Source: an uncultured Prevotellaceae bacterium (GTDB lineage: Bacteria; Bacteroidota; Bacteroidia; Bacteroidales; Bacteroidaceae). Taken from it: DNA of 64,000 bases. The notes under the pieces are model-generated. The model was not told the origin of the DNA, searched no databases, and saw only the letters and a list, made by a program, of their open reading frames with translations. Each line of letters opens with the position of its first letter. The stretch's first letter is position 1. Both the position numbers and the translations under genes were made by a program. The DNA lies in contig CAMHEL010000004.1 in the NCBI GenBank assembly GCA_946184125.1, positions 1-64,000 on the forward strand, read 5' to 3'. Of the stretch, positions 51,321 to 60,880 are shown in pieces.

Positions 51321-51731
51321 TTATTTTTTATGTTTCTGATAATACTGCACCCCTCTTTTCACATTCTCCATGACGGCTTTCGACGACATGGTGGCACCTG
51401 TGACGGCATCGACCTTGGCACTGGCGGCCTTTTTTGCGGTCATACCATTCCACTTGTCGAGCAACTGCTTCTTGATCATGGCGAAGTATTTAGGCGTCTC
51501 GTTGTTGCGGAGTGCTTCCACTTTTTCTATTTTCCCGTTTGTGATGTAAATTTTCAAGGGTGTGGGGCTCTGATAGCCTTCCACGTCGGCAGCCAGTGTG
51601 GTGGTATTGACCACATAGGTCTTTCCTTCACGTGTCATCACCTCATCGCCGGGCAATGCACTTGTCAGCAGAATGGCCATACCAAGGGCCATGAGACTGC
51701 TGCTTATTTTTTTTATTGTCGATTTTCTCAT
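51321..51731 (-). CDS. Small exported FMN-binding domain protein (covalently flavinylated type)
   Basis: Signal peptide MRKSTIKKISSSLMALGMAILLTSA; 'KVDAVTGATMSSKAVMENVKRGVQYY'. Start trimmed because a TATCTTTG -7 element (51777-51784, minus) overlaps the upstream ORF codons. Confidence 0.85.
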   Translation of the reverse strand: MRKSTIKKISSSLMALGMAILLTSALPGDEVMTREGKTYVVNTTTLAADVEGYQSPTPLKIYITNGKIEKVEALRNNETPKYFAMIKKQLLDKWNGMTAKKAASAKVDAVTGATMSSKAVMENVKRGVQYYQKHKK

Positions 51732-51882
51732 CATGTGTACAAATTGTTCTATTAATACGACTATTCGGATTGGTTGCAAAGATAATCAATTATTGCGAGA
51801 ATCATTCTTAAAAAAAGTGAATTTTTATCTTATTGTCTTGAATAATCAGACAATCACAATCCCTTTATGGCTCCACTTCGTT

Positions 51883-53523
51883 TCAATTGCCAACAGGCTG
51901 AGCGAATTTGTCGCCTGTCTGCTTGATGAGTGCTCGCTTATAACTGTCGGGGTATCCCGGACGTTTGGGTCTTGAACCGAGTCCGTTGGCATCGCGTGTG
52001 AATTTGCCATTCTCCTCGGGGTGGACAATCATGTCGTTGAACTTGACGATGATGTATTTTGCGAGCACATGCCATCTTGCGAGCATCTGCTGCGCTTTAT
52101 CCACACTGTATCCATTGAGGTATTTCGCCGCCTCGGCAGGGTTGTTTTCACACAGTTTGAGTGCTTGTTGTTCGATGCTCTTCTGCTGAGCGAAATAACT
52201 GTCCTCGAGGGAGTCGCGTACGGCTTTCAGCGCAGGGAAGAGTTGTGAGTAGCGTGGATAGACCATGTTTGCGACCCAGTTGCACACCCAGAAGGCGTTT
52301 TTGTCGGAGAAGTTGATTTCGTCAGCACCGGGAGTGTTGTAGCACTCCGGCCTCACGGTCATGCTGCAATAGACAGGGGTATATGCCACCATGTTGCCGT
52401 CGTCGTTTCCCCACCACATCAGTCCTCCTACCTCGCGAGGCATCCACGAGCGCATCTGGCTGACATACGAGAATCCCGTCTGCTGAGTGGAAGTAGGCCT
52501 TTCGTTGAAATATTTTTTCCCGTCCACCTCAAAGCTGAGCGGTGTGGGTCGGTACGGCATCTGCCAGATGCCCCCTCCGATATCCCCGTCGAGGGCGAAG
52601 GGTGTCCCCTCATAGTGGTCACGCATACATTCCATCACCTCGCGGACGCTCACCTTATGGTTGGGCACAATCCACAGTGGCATAGGCTCGCTGTATTCCT
52701 CCTTTCCCATGGCATAAGGCAAATAGCGGTTCATCTCGTCGGAGAAATGGTTGAAGAAGCTCCACACGCGTGCCTCGCAGAAGCGCCGCCCTGAGAAGTC
52801 GGGGTTGGCGTAAGCCTCGTTCCAGTTGAAGTCGGCATCCTTCCCGGTGAACCACCCCATTTTGCGTGCATATTTCACCACATTCTTCGAGTAGAGGACA
52901 TTTTTCTTGTCCTTCATGTCGAAGCGCGTGATACGGCTTTGGTTGGCATGAGCGCAGATGGCATTGTCGGGTATACGGATGGCCACCCACACGGCGCTCT
53001 TGCTGCCTGGTCCCATGCCCATCATCTCCATTATCCACGCCTCGTTGGGGTCGCAGATGGTGAAAGTCTCTCCCTCGGAATTGTATCCGTAGGTCTCGAC
53101 GAGCGATGTCATGACCTGTATGGCCTCCCGTGCGGTGCGTGAGCGCTGGAGTGCCACATAGATGAGCGAGCCGTAGTCGAGGATGCCGGTGCTGTCGACC
53201 ATCTCCTCGCGTCCTCCGTATGTGGTCTCGCCTATGGTGACCTGATATTCGTTGATGTTTCCTATCACGTTGTAAGTGACCGGTGCCTCTGGAATGTCGC
53301 CATGATAGACATTTGTGTCCCAGTCCACTATCCGCCTCATTTCGCCTGGCTGGTGCTTTGCGGCGGGATAATGACATAGGTTCTGGAACATGCCATAGTC
53401 ATCGGCATTGTAGGTGCAGATGACCGACCCGTCGGTACTGGCCTCTTTTCCAACGATGAAATTGGTGCAAGCCATGGCAGCAGAACTGCTAAGCAAAAGG
53501 AAAAGGAAGAGTTGCTTTCTCAT
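51883..53523 (-). CDS. C69-family dipeptidase (Ntn hydrolase)
   Basis: 'CTNFIVGKEASTDGSVICTYNADDYG' after the signal peptide; 'ANQSRITRFDM', 'FSDKNAFWVCNWVANMVYPRYSQLFPA'. Confidence 0.9.
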   Translation of the reverse strand: MRKQLFLFLLLSSSAAMACTNFIVGKEASTDGSVICTYNADDYGMFQNLCHYPAAKHQPGEMRRIVDWDTNVYHGDIPEAPVTYNVIGNINEYQVTIGETTYGGREEMVDSTGILDYGSLIYVALQRSRTAREAIQVMTSLVETYGYNSEGETFTICDPNEAWIMEMMGMGPGSKSAVWVAIRIPDNAICAHANQSRITRFDMKDKKNVLYSKNVVKYARKMGWFTGKDADFNWNEAYANPDFSGRRFCEARVWSFFNHFSDEMNRYLPYAMGKEEYSEPMPLWIVPNHKVSVREVMECMRDHYEGTPFALDGDIGGGIWQMPYRPTPLSFEVDGKKYFNERPTSTQQTGFSYVSQMRSWMPREVGGLMWWGNDDGNMVAYTPVYCSMTVRPECYNTPGADEINFSDKNAFWVCNWVANMVYPRYSQLFPALKAVRDSLEDSYFAQQKSIEQQALKLCENNPAEAAKYLNGYSVDKAQQMLARWHVLAKYIIVKFNDMIVHPEENGKFTRDANGLGSRPKRPGYPDSYKRALIKQTGDKFAQPVGN

Positions 53524-53526
53524 ATT

Positions 53527-55200
53527 TCAATAGTTGATGGTGGTTTCATAGATGGATTCGTTGCCCATTCTGTCGCGTGCGAGCAGGTGCAACTGCCTTG
53601 CCCTTCCTTGCGGAACGACGGGGGTGTCGCGCAAGTCGCAGATGATGCGTGTGGACTTCTTCACATGGTCGAAGAGTACGAACTGTCCGTCGAGATATCC
53701 CTCGAAGCCGCTGACGCCCGACTGTTCATCCTTCAGGTCGAAGAGCAATAACGGCTCTTCGTTCCATCCCCTCTGGTTGATGGGCACGATATGCGGCGGA
53801 GTGTCGTCGAGTGCCACCGAAAAGGCGTCGCCCAGGTCGTAGACATCGCCCTCAAGCCATCCGTTGCTCAGCTTTGCGCCGATAAACGCTTTTATTTCCT
53901 TGTCGGGGTCGAGTTCATTGCGCTGGTCGCGCCTCCGTGCCGAGATGTAAAGTTTAGTGCTGTCGGCCACCTCGCCCTCGACTCGCAGGCGTAGCGTGGC
54001 CTTGTTGTAGAGGGGGATGGACTTCTGTGCCAGGAGATACTCCTTGGGGCGCCTTGCGCGGTGTTGTATGGCCGATGGCACCACTTTCACCTCATCGAGC
54101 AATGCCCCTGACGGCACGCTGAGGGTCATGCCCTCCATCTCGCACTCATTGTTGTCGTCCATGCGGAAGATGAGCGAGTCGTCGGGCTCCACGGGCGGGA
54201 TGGTGTCGGGGTGCGCAGCGACGACGAAGGAATAGCGCGACTGGTTGCCGAAGAAGTCGCTGAGCACGTAGGTGAGCATATAGTCGCGCTCCTCCTTGAA
54301 ATTGACAATCCCCCTGTCGGCTCCGGCATGGAGGAACGACAGTTTGTTGCCAGGAAGGATGAAGGAGCGCATGTACCACTGCTGATGTTTGACAAAATAG
54401 TCGTAGTCGCCCCACACGTTGACCATCTTGTTCTCCGCCACGGGGATGTTGTCGACCTCGCTTCTGAACACCTCAGTGCCGTCGACGAGGAGTGTGGTGC
54501 GCCTGATGCCGTAGCGGTTGTACGAGCCTTGCATGAAGTCCTCGGCATAGAGTCCGAAGCCTACCTTGCCCCATGCGGTGAGCGAATCAGCCAGAAGGCT
54601 GTCGGTGAACTCGAAGTGCTGCGGGATGTTCTGACCGCAGAACGTCCCCTCTCCGGCGATGGGATAGGCCATGACGCTGTGTGCGCGTGGACTGATGCTG
54701 TCCTCCACCAAGTCGGGGAGGAAATCGAGGGGGTCCATCATGTTCCACGTGTCAGTCTGGTGTATCTCAAGGTGCAGGTGCGGCCCGAGGCTTGCGCCGG
54801 TATCGCCGCTCAGCGCGATGAGTTGCCCTTGCGTCACGGGGCAGTCGGTGGCAGCCAACTCGATGTCGGCATCGGTGGTGTGGTTGCGATACTGCCAGCG
54901 GCGCACGAGAGCCTCCACCTGCGGTGCGAAACGCTGGAGATGGCCATAGACGCTGGTGTATCCTTCGGGGTGTCTGACATAGAGGCAATTGCCCATACCG
55001 CCCACGTTCACTGTGACACGCGAGACATAACCGTCGCCAATGGAATAGACGGCCTTTCCCTCTTCCTGCTGTGTTTTGATGTCGAGTCCCCCATGGAAAT
55101 GATTGGGCCTTGGCTCACCGAAGTTGCCGGCGAGCACCACATCGAAATGCACAGGTGAGAGGTAGGTGACAGCAGCGAGAATAAGAGAGGATAAAAACAT
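53527..55200 (-). CDS. M23-family metallopeptidase
   Basis: Zinc motifs 'HFHGGLD' and 'LGPHLHLEIHQ'; 'AVYSIGDGYVSRVTVNVGGMGNCLYVRHPEGYTSVYGHLQRF'. Confidence 0.92.
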   Translation of the reverse strand: MFLSSLILAAVTYLSPVHFDVVLAGNFGEPRPNHFHGGLDIKTQQEEGKAVYSIGDGYVSRVTVNVGGMGNCLYVRHPEGYTSVYGHLQRFAPQVEALVRRWQYRNHTTDADIELAATDCPVTQGQLIALSGDTGASLGPHLHLEIHQTDTWNMMDPLDFLPDLVEDSISPRAHSVMAYPIAGEGTFCGQNIPQHFEFTDSLLADSLTAWGKVGFGLYAEDFMQGSYNRYGIRRTTLLVDGTEVFRSEVDNIPVAENKMVNVWGDYDYFVKHQQWYMRSFILPGNKLSFLHAGADRGIVNFKEERDYMLTYVLSDFFGNQSRYSFVVAAHPDTIPPVEPDDSLIFRMDDNNECEMEGMTLSVPSGALLDEVKVVPSAIQHRARRPKEYLLAQKSIPLYNKATLRLRVEGEVADSTKLYISARRRDQRNELDPDKEIKAFIGAKLSNGWLEGDVYDLGDAFSVALDDTPPHIVPINQRGWNEEPLLLFDLKDEQSGVSGFEGYLDGQFVLFDHVKKSTRIICDLRDTPVVPQGRARQLHLLARDRMGNESIYETTINY

Positions 55201-55212
55201 GAGCAGAATGTT

Positions 55213-56166
55213 TTAAGGGTTGAGCACAGCAGGGCTTTCCGAAGAGCCGGGGCGGCTGTCGGGCACGTCGCCACTTACTACCGGCTTCATGGGAACCGTC
55301 CCCCCATCATTGGCCCTTGGCCCCCGTGGCTGGGGTGTGGGTGGCATTATGGAAGGCGTCTCTTCATCGTCTTTCTTGGGCGGCGTATGCATTCTAAGCA
55401 GACGCATATTGCTGACGCACATCAACTTGAGCGACTGTGAGGCCGAAGAAATGCTCTGATTGCCACGGCCAAGATGCACGAAGCCCCTTATACGGCTGAT
55501 GCCCACCTCGGCATTGTCGGCTATCTGGAGGTCGTAATGGTTGTCGGCCGAGACATGGGTGAGCTGTGAGGCGATGCTGTCGTTGTTGAAAGTAACGGCA
55601 AGAAGTACGAGGCCGTCGCGCAAGCCCTCCTGGAAGATGAACTGGTTGTCGAAACTGAGTATGATTTTGTCGCCCTTGTGGTAGGCAGTGTCAGCCTTGA
55701 CGTCAAACGACATGGTGTTGTAGGGTGGCTGAGGAATGAGTACGACAGCCTGCTCGCTGCGCCAGACCGTGGCGGTGTCGCCTTGTGATGTCACGCCCCC
55801 AAACTGGCTTAGTTCGTTGGCTGTAGCACCGAGGTCCACGGCATCATTGTTGAGGCGTTTGGCCAGTCGGGAATAGATGTCGTGGAGCAGTTCGGTATGG
55901 CGGTAGTAGTACACGAGCGACGAGTCAAGTTCCTCTTGTGTGATGCCATACTTCCTTAGCGCAGCCTCACGGTAGAGGGCGCGCCGGTATGCCAGTTCGG
56001 TGTAGTTGCCATCGGAATAGGCCATTCCGTCGGCCACATGATAGTCGTAGAGGATGTCCTCGAGGTCGCCGGGCTGTATGTATTTGCCTGGCACCCCCGG
56101 CTTGCATCCCATGATGGTGAAGAGCACCACCAAGACGGCTGCGAAGGTTCGGACATCTGCTCTCAT
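55213..56166 (-). CDS. DUF4296-like lipoprotein
   Basis: Lipobox 'LVVLFTIMGCKPG', 'IQPGDLEDILYDYHVADGMAY...REAALRKYGITQEELDSSLVYYYRHTELL'. Start placed at 56166, just after the lspA stop. Confidence 0.75.
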   Translation of the reverse strand: MRADVRTFAAVLVVLFTIMGCKPGVPGKYIQPGDLEDILYDYHVADGMAYSDGNYTELAYRRALYREAALRKYGITQEELDSSLVYYYRHTELLHDIYSRLAKRLNNDAVDLGATANELSQFGGVTSQGDTATVWRSEQAVVLIPQPPYNTMSFDVKADTAYHKGDKIILSFDNQFIFQEGLRDGLVLLAVTFNNDSIASQLTHVSADNHYDLQIADNAEVGISRIRGFVHLGRGNQSISSASQSLKLMCVSNMRLLRMHTPPKKDDEETPSIMPPTPQPRGPRANDGGTVPMKPVVSGDVPDSRPGSSESPAVLNP

Positions 56167-56170
56167 GGCA

Positions 56171-56857
56171 TCATGCGTTGGGTGTCGTCTCATTACTGTC
56201 GCCGCTTCCCTCGCTATCGGGTTGCGTCTCACCTTTGGAAGACTCGAAAGCCTCGCTGACCTCCTTCCTGAAGAAGAGCAGCATGCACACCACTCCGACG
56301 CTGATGCATGAATCGGCGAAATTGAAGATGGGACTGAAGAAGATGAAATGCTCTCCTCCCCAGAGGGGTATCCAGTCGGGCAGGTAGGTGTCGATAATGG
56401 GGAAATAGAACATATCGACCACTTTCCCATAGAAGACCGGCGCATATCCCTCGCCCCACGGCACCACTTGCGCCAGTGCGCCATTGGTGGAAGCGGAGAA
56501 TACCTGACCGTAGCACACACAGTCAATGATATTACCTGCCGCACCTGCCAGCACCATGGACAGGAAGACGATATAGCCCCATCTGGCGCCCTTGCGCACT
56601 TGCCTGAGAAGATACCAACCGATGAGGAATACCATCACGATTCGGAAGAGCGTGAGCACCAGCTTGTTGATAAAGGTCATGCCGTATGCCATCCCTTCAT
56701 TCTCGATGAAGTAGATATAGAACCAGTCGGTGACTCTTATTGACTCGTGCAGATACATGCCGAGCTTCACCTCGACCTTGATGACCTGGTCGATGATGAG
56801 TATCGTGAGGACGATGAGGCATGCCACCACGCCTTTGATGTGATGACGTTCCGGCAT
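56171..56857 (-). CDS. lspA: Lipoprotein signal peptidase (signal peptidase II)
   Basis: 'IDQVIKVEVKLGM', 'FIENEGMAYGM', 'GAAGNIIDCVCYGQV', 'FNFADSCISVGVV' cover the conserved aspartates. Confidence 0.9.
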   Translation of the reverse strand: MPERHHIKGVVACLIVLTILIIDQVIKVEVKLGMYLHESIRVTDWFYIYFIENEGMAYGMTFINKLVLTLFRIVMVFLIGWYLLRQVRKGARWGYIVFLSMVLAGAAGNIIDCVCYGQVFSASTNGALAQVVPWGEGYAPVFYGKVVDMFYFPIIDTYLPDWIPLWGGEHFIFFSPIFNFADSCISVGVVCMLLFFRKEVSEAFESSKGETQPDSEGSGDSNETTPNA

Positions 56858-57240
56858 CAGTTTTTCTTTCTGGCGTTCTTCGAGGCTACGCTGAGCGTGG
56901 CATGCGGCACAGCGCGGAGTCTCTCTTTGGGAATGAGCTCTCCGGTGATGCGGTCGATGCCGTAGGTCTTGTTCTCGATGCGAATGAGGGCAGCCTCCAA
57001 TCCCTGTATGAATTTCTGCTGCCTGCTGGCCAGCTGCACCAGCTCTTCTTTGCTTTGTGTGGCGCTGCCCTCCTCCAGCACTTTGTAAGTGGGCGAGGTG
57101 TCGTCAACGTCATTCCCGTCAGCGTTCATGAGCTGACGCATCATCTGGTTGTAGTCGCGGCGTGCAAGCGTCAGTTTCTCCATGATGATGGTTTTGAACT
57201 CCTCGAGTTCCTCATCACTGTAACGTGTTTTTTCGGCCAT
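56857..57240 (-). CDS. DksA/TraR-like protein lacking zinc-finger cysteines
   Basis: 'SDEELEEFKTIIMEKLTLARRDYNQM...LIRIENKTYGIDRITGELIPKERLRAVPHATLSV'; no Cys in the translation. Confidence 0.85.
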   Translation of the reverse strand: MAEKTRYSDEELEEFKTIIMEKLTLARRDYNQMMRQLMNADGNDVDDTSPTYKVLEEGSATQSKEELVQLASRQQKFIQGLEAALIRIENKTYGIDRITGELIPKERLRAVPHATLSVASKNARKKN

Positions 57241-57280
57241 AATGATTAAGTGTTTTTTGATAAAGACTGATTAGGGTTGA

Positions 57281-60200
57281 TTATATTTTCTCGACTTTGA
57301 TATTGACTTTCAAATCGAAGAATTTCTTGATTTCCGGTCCATCGTTTTCGGCGAGGATGATGTCGTCGGCGAGCACCTGTGTCCTCACATATCCGTCGAA
57401 GGCCTCGAGTGCTTTGACCACCATGGGCTCCGGCGTGATGGCGAAGCGAATGCGGTCGGTGATTTCAAGCCCGGTCTCCTTTCGCAGGTTCTGCACACGG
57501 TTGATGATTTCGCGTGCCACACCCTCGTTGATGAGCTCATCGGTCAGTTCCACCTCGAGAGCGACGGTGAGGTTGCCCTCGTTGGCCACCAGCCATCCGG
57601 GGATGTCCTCGCTGAAGATTTCCACATCGGCTGCCTCGACGACGACTTCCTGTCCGTCGATGTTGAGCGGCAGTGTCCCCTCAGCCTCGAGACGGTTGAT
57701 GTCGGCCTGAGGCAGGGCGGCCATGGCGGCAGCCACGCCCTTCATCAGCTTGCCATACTTCTTTCCCATGGTACGGAAATTGCACTTCACCTTCTTGACG
57801 AGGAAGCTCTCGCTCTCGGTGAAACGCAGTTCCTTGACATTCACCTCATTGAGGATGATGTCAGCCACCGCTTGTATTCTCTCTTTTTGGAGGCTGTCGG
57901 TGACGGGGATGAGGATGCACTGCAGCGGTTGACGCACCTTGATGTCGGCCTTGCGGCGTAGTGCGAGCACCATGGATGTGATTTTCTGAGCCATCTTGCC
58001 CATGCGTGCCTCCAACTCCTTGTCGATGAGCTGTTCATCGGCGACGGGGAATCGGGTGAGGTGTACGCTGTCGGCCTCTGCCCGCCCAGTGGGGACGGCG
58101 AGGTCAAGATAGAGTCTGTCGGCATAGAATGGTGAGAAGGGTGCGAGCAACTTGGCCACGGTTTCGAGACAGGTGTAAAGTGTCTGATAAGCGCTTAATT
58201 TGTCGCCGTCCATCTCCTTGCCCCAGAAGCGCTTGCGGTTGAGGCGCACATACCAGTTGGAAAGGCTTTCGACGAACTCGTCGATCAGACGTCCGGCCTT
58301 GGTGGGCTCGTAGTCGGCGAGGAAGGTGTCAACGCCCTGGATGAGGGTGTTCAGTTCGGAAATAATCCAGCGGTCGACCTCCGGTCTCTCAGCCACGGGA
58401 ATTTCGGGCTGCGAAAAGTCGAAGCCGTCGACATTGGCATAGAGAGCGAAGAAGGAATAGGTGTTGTAAAGTGTGCCGAAGAGTTTGCGGCGCAGTTCCT
58501 CCACTCCGTTGACATCGAACTTGAGGTTGTCCCACGGTTGCGAGTTGGTCATCATATAGAACCTCAGAGCATCGGCTCCATAGGTGGCGATGGTGTCGAA
58601 GGGGTCGACAGCATTGCCCAGGCGCTTGCTCATCTTGTTGCCTTTGGCATCGAGCACCAGACCGGTGGAGATGACATTGCGGAAAGCGACGCTGTCGAAA
58701 ATCATCGTTCCGATAGCGTGCAGGGTGAAGAACCAACCTCTTGTCTGGTCCACGCCCTCACTGATGAAGTGTGCGGGGAATGCTTTTCCCTTGTCCACGA
58801 GGTCGGCATTCTCGAAGGGATAGTGGATTTGTGCGTAAGGCATCGAACCGGAATCGAACCACACGTCGATGAGGTCGGTCTCCCTCTTCATGGGATGTCC
58901 TTTCGAGGATACGAGCACAATCTGGTCGACATAAGGTCTGTGGAGGTCGATGCGGTCATAATTCTCTTTGGAATAGTCGCCTGGCACAAAGCCTTTGTCA
59001 CGAAGAGGATTGGATGTCATGACACCAGCCTCCACGGCTTTGTCGATTTCCTTGAAGAGTTGTTCCACCGAACCGATGCAAAGAGTCTCGCCATCCTCCT
59101 CACTGACCCAGATGGGCAGCGGGGTGCCCCAGAAGCGGCTCCGGCTGAGGTTCCAGTCATTGAGGTTCTCCAACCAGTTGCCGAAGCGGCCTGTACCGGT
59201 GGATTCGGGCTTCCAGTTGATTTTGAGGTTGAGTTCCGACATGCGCTCCTTGCAGGCCGTGCTGCGGATGAACCAGCTGTCGAGCGGATAATAAAGCACG
59301 GGCTTGTCGGTGCGCCAGCAATGTGGATAGTTGTGCTCATGCTTCTCAATCTTGAAGGCCTTGTTCTCTTCCTTGAGGTCGAGACAGATGAGGACATCGA
59401 GCGACATGTCTTTCTCGGTGAGCTTCTCGTCGTAGGCGTTCTTCACGAAATGTCCGGCATACCTGCTCCACAGTGGAACGTCGATATATTGTGCCACGAA
59501 GTCAGGGTCGAGGTCCTCGGTGAGGAAATATTTACCCTGGAAATCGACGACGGGCCTCTGATGTCCCTGCTTGTCGACCATGACGATGGGTGGTACCCCA
59601 GCCTTCTTGGCGACCATGGCGTCGTCGGCACCAAAGTTAGGTGCGATATGTACGATACCCGTACCGTCGTCAGTGGTGACGTAGCTTCCGGGAATCACTC
59701 GGAATGCTCCCTCCCCAATGGGTTTGACCATGGGCATGAGTTGTTGGTAGCCCATTCCCTCGAGGTCGGTGCCTTTGTAGTGTGCCACCACCTTCCAGGG
59801 GATGACCTTGTCGCCTTTGGAGTAAGCCATGAGGTCGGCATCGCGCCCCTTCTCGTTGAAATAGGCAGAGAGGCGTGCCTCGGCGAGAACCACGGTGATG
59901 GGTTCGCCGGTATAGGGGTTGTAGGTGGCAACTGCCACATAGTCGATTTTCGGTCCGACGCAGAGTGCCGAGTTGGCGGCAAGGGTCCAAGGTGTAGTGG
60001 TCCATGCGAGGAAATAGGGTTTTCCCCATTCAGCCATCTCGGGCTTCGGGTTGGTCATGGCAAACTGCGCGGTGCAGGTGGTGTCCTTCACAATGCGGTA
60101 GCAGCCCGGCTGGTTGAGCTCATGGCTCGACAAGCCTGTTCCGGCGGCGGGAGAATAGGGCTGGATGGTGTAGCCCTTGTAGAGCAGTCCTTTGTTATAG

Positions 60201-60718
60201 AATTGCTGGAGGAGCCACCAGAGGGTCTCTATGTATTTATTGTCGTAGGTGATGTATGGGTTGTCGAGGTCCACCCAGTAGCCAATCTTCTCGGTGAGCT
60301 CGTCCCATTCGGCGGTGAACATCATCACATCCTCGCGGCAGCGGCGGTTGTAGTCCTCGACGGTGATGTAACGAGGGCTCTCGGGGTTGTCGATGTCAGC
60401 CTTGGTGATGCCGAGACTCTTCTCCACGCCGAGTTCCACAGGCAGTCCGTGGGTGTCCCATCCTGCCTTGCGGCGCACCTGGAAGCCCTTCATCGTCTTG
60501 TAGCGGTTGAAGGTGTCTTTGATGGTGCGTGCCAGCACATGATGTATTCCTGGATGGCCATTGGCCGATGGCGGGCCTTCGTAAAACACAAACTCTGGGC
60601 ATCCCTCACGCTCCTCGACGGAACGCCTGAAGATGTCGCCTCTTTTCCACTGTTCCAGCACCTGATTATTGATTTCAGTCAGGTTGAGTTGCTCGTACTG
60701 GGCAAATTTCTTGGCCAT
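57281..60718 (-). CDS. ileS: Isoleucyl-tRNA synthetase
   Basis: 'YEGPPSANGHPGIHHVLARTIKDTFNRYKTMKGFQVRRKAGWDTHGLPVE', 'DAKGNKMSKRLGNAVDP' (KMSKR). Confidence 0.96.
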   Translation of the reverse strand: MAKKFAQYEQLNLTEINNQVLEQWKRGDIFRRSVEEREGCPEFVFYEGPPSANGHPGIHHVLARTIKDTFNRYKTMKGFQVRRKAGWDTHGLPVELGVEKSLGITKADIDNPESPRYITVEDYNRRCREDVMMFTAEWDELTEKIGYWVDLDNPYITYDNKYIETLWWLLQQFYNKGLLYKGYTIQPYSPAAGTGLSSHELNQPGCYRIVKDTTCTAQFAMTNPKPEMAEWGKPYFLAWTTTPWTLAANSALCVGPKIDYVAVATYNPYTGEPITVVLAEARLSAYFNEKGRDADLMAYSKGDKVIPWKVVAHYKGTDLEGMGYQQLMPMVKPIGEGAFRVIPGSYVTTDDGTGIVHIAPNFGADDAMVAKKAGVPPIVMVDKQGHQRPVVDFQGKYFLTEDLDPDFVAQYIDVPLWSRYAGHFVKNAYDEKLTEKDMSLDVLICLDLKEENKAFKIEKHEHNYPHCWRTDKPVLYYPLDSWFIRSTACKERMSELNLKINWKPESTGTGRFGNWLENLNDWNLSRSRFWGTPLPIWVSEEDGETLCIGSVEQLFKEIDKAVEAGVMTSNPLRDKGFVPGDYSKENYDRIDLHRPYVDQIVLVSSKGHPMKRETDLIDVWFDSGSMPYAQIHYPFENADLVDKGKAFPAHFISEGVDQTRGWFFTLHAIGTMIFDSVAFRNVISTGLVLDAKGNKMSKRLGNAVDPFDTIATYGADALRFYMMTNSQPWDNLKFDVNGVEELRRKLFGTLYNTYSFFALYANVDGFDFSQPEIPVAERPEVDRWIISELNTLIQGVDTFLADYEPTKAGRLIDEFVESLSNWYVRLNRKRFWGKEMDGDKLSAYQTLYTCLETVAKLLAPFSPFYADRLYLDLAVPTGRAEADSVHLTRFPVADEQLIDKELEARMGKMAQKITSMVLALRRKADIKVRQPLQCILIPVTDSLQKERIQAVADIILNEVNVKELRFTESESFLVKKVKCNFRTMGKKYGKLMKGVAAAMAALPQADINRLEAEGTLPLNIDGQEVVVEAADVEIFSEDIPGWLVANEGNLTVALEVELTDELINEGVAREIINRVQNLRKETGLEITDRIRFAITPEPMVVKALEAFDGYVRTQVLADDIILAENDGPEIKKFFDLKVNIKVEKI

Positions 60719-60789
60719 TTTCTCTATCCTTAATTGGTTTTATACAATATGAAAGCACCCCAAAACGGAGAGTTTTCCAATTTAGGGTG

Positions 60790-60797
60790 CAAAATTA
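60790..60797 (-). promoter_or_regulatory. -7 element (TAATTTTG) of the ileS promoter
   Basis: Minus-strand TAnnTTTG match ~72 bp before the ileS start. Confidence 0.45.
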
Positions 60798-60880
60798 CAA
60801 AAAAAACACCATTTACCCCTTTGCAGCCGAAAAAACTTTATCGTTTTAATATTTTTTGCGAATCGGGAAACTCAACCTTT

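Noticed and set aside
55213-56544. 443-aa version of the DUF4296-like protein
   Set aside because: The upstream 126 codons overlap lspA out of frame; a lipoprotein signal begins at 56166.
58538-60733. 731-aa plus-strand ORF opposite ileS
   Set aside because: Fully antisense to a well-supported ileS; Val/Gly/His-rich translation with no motifs, typical of antisense frames in GC3-biased genes.
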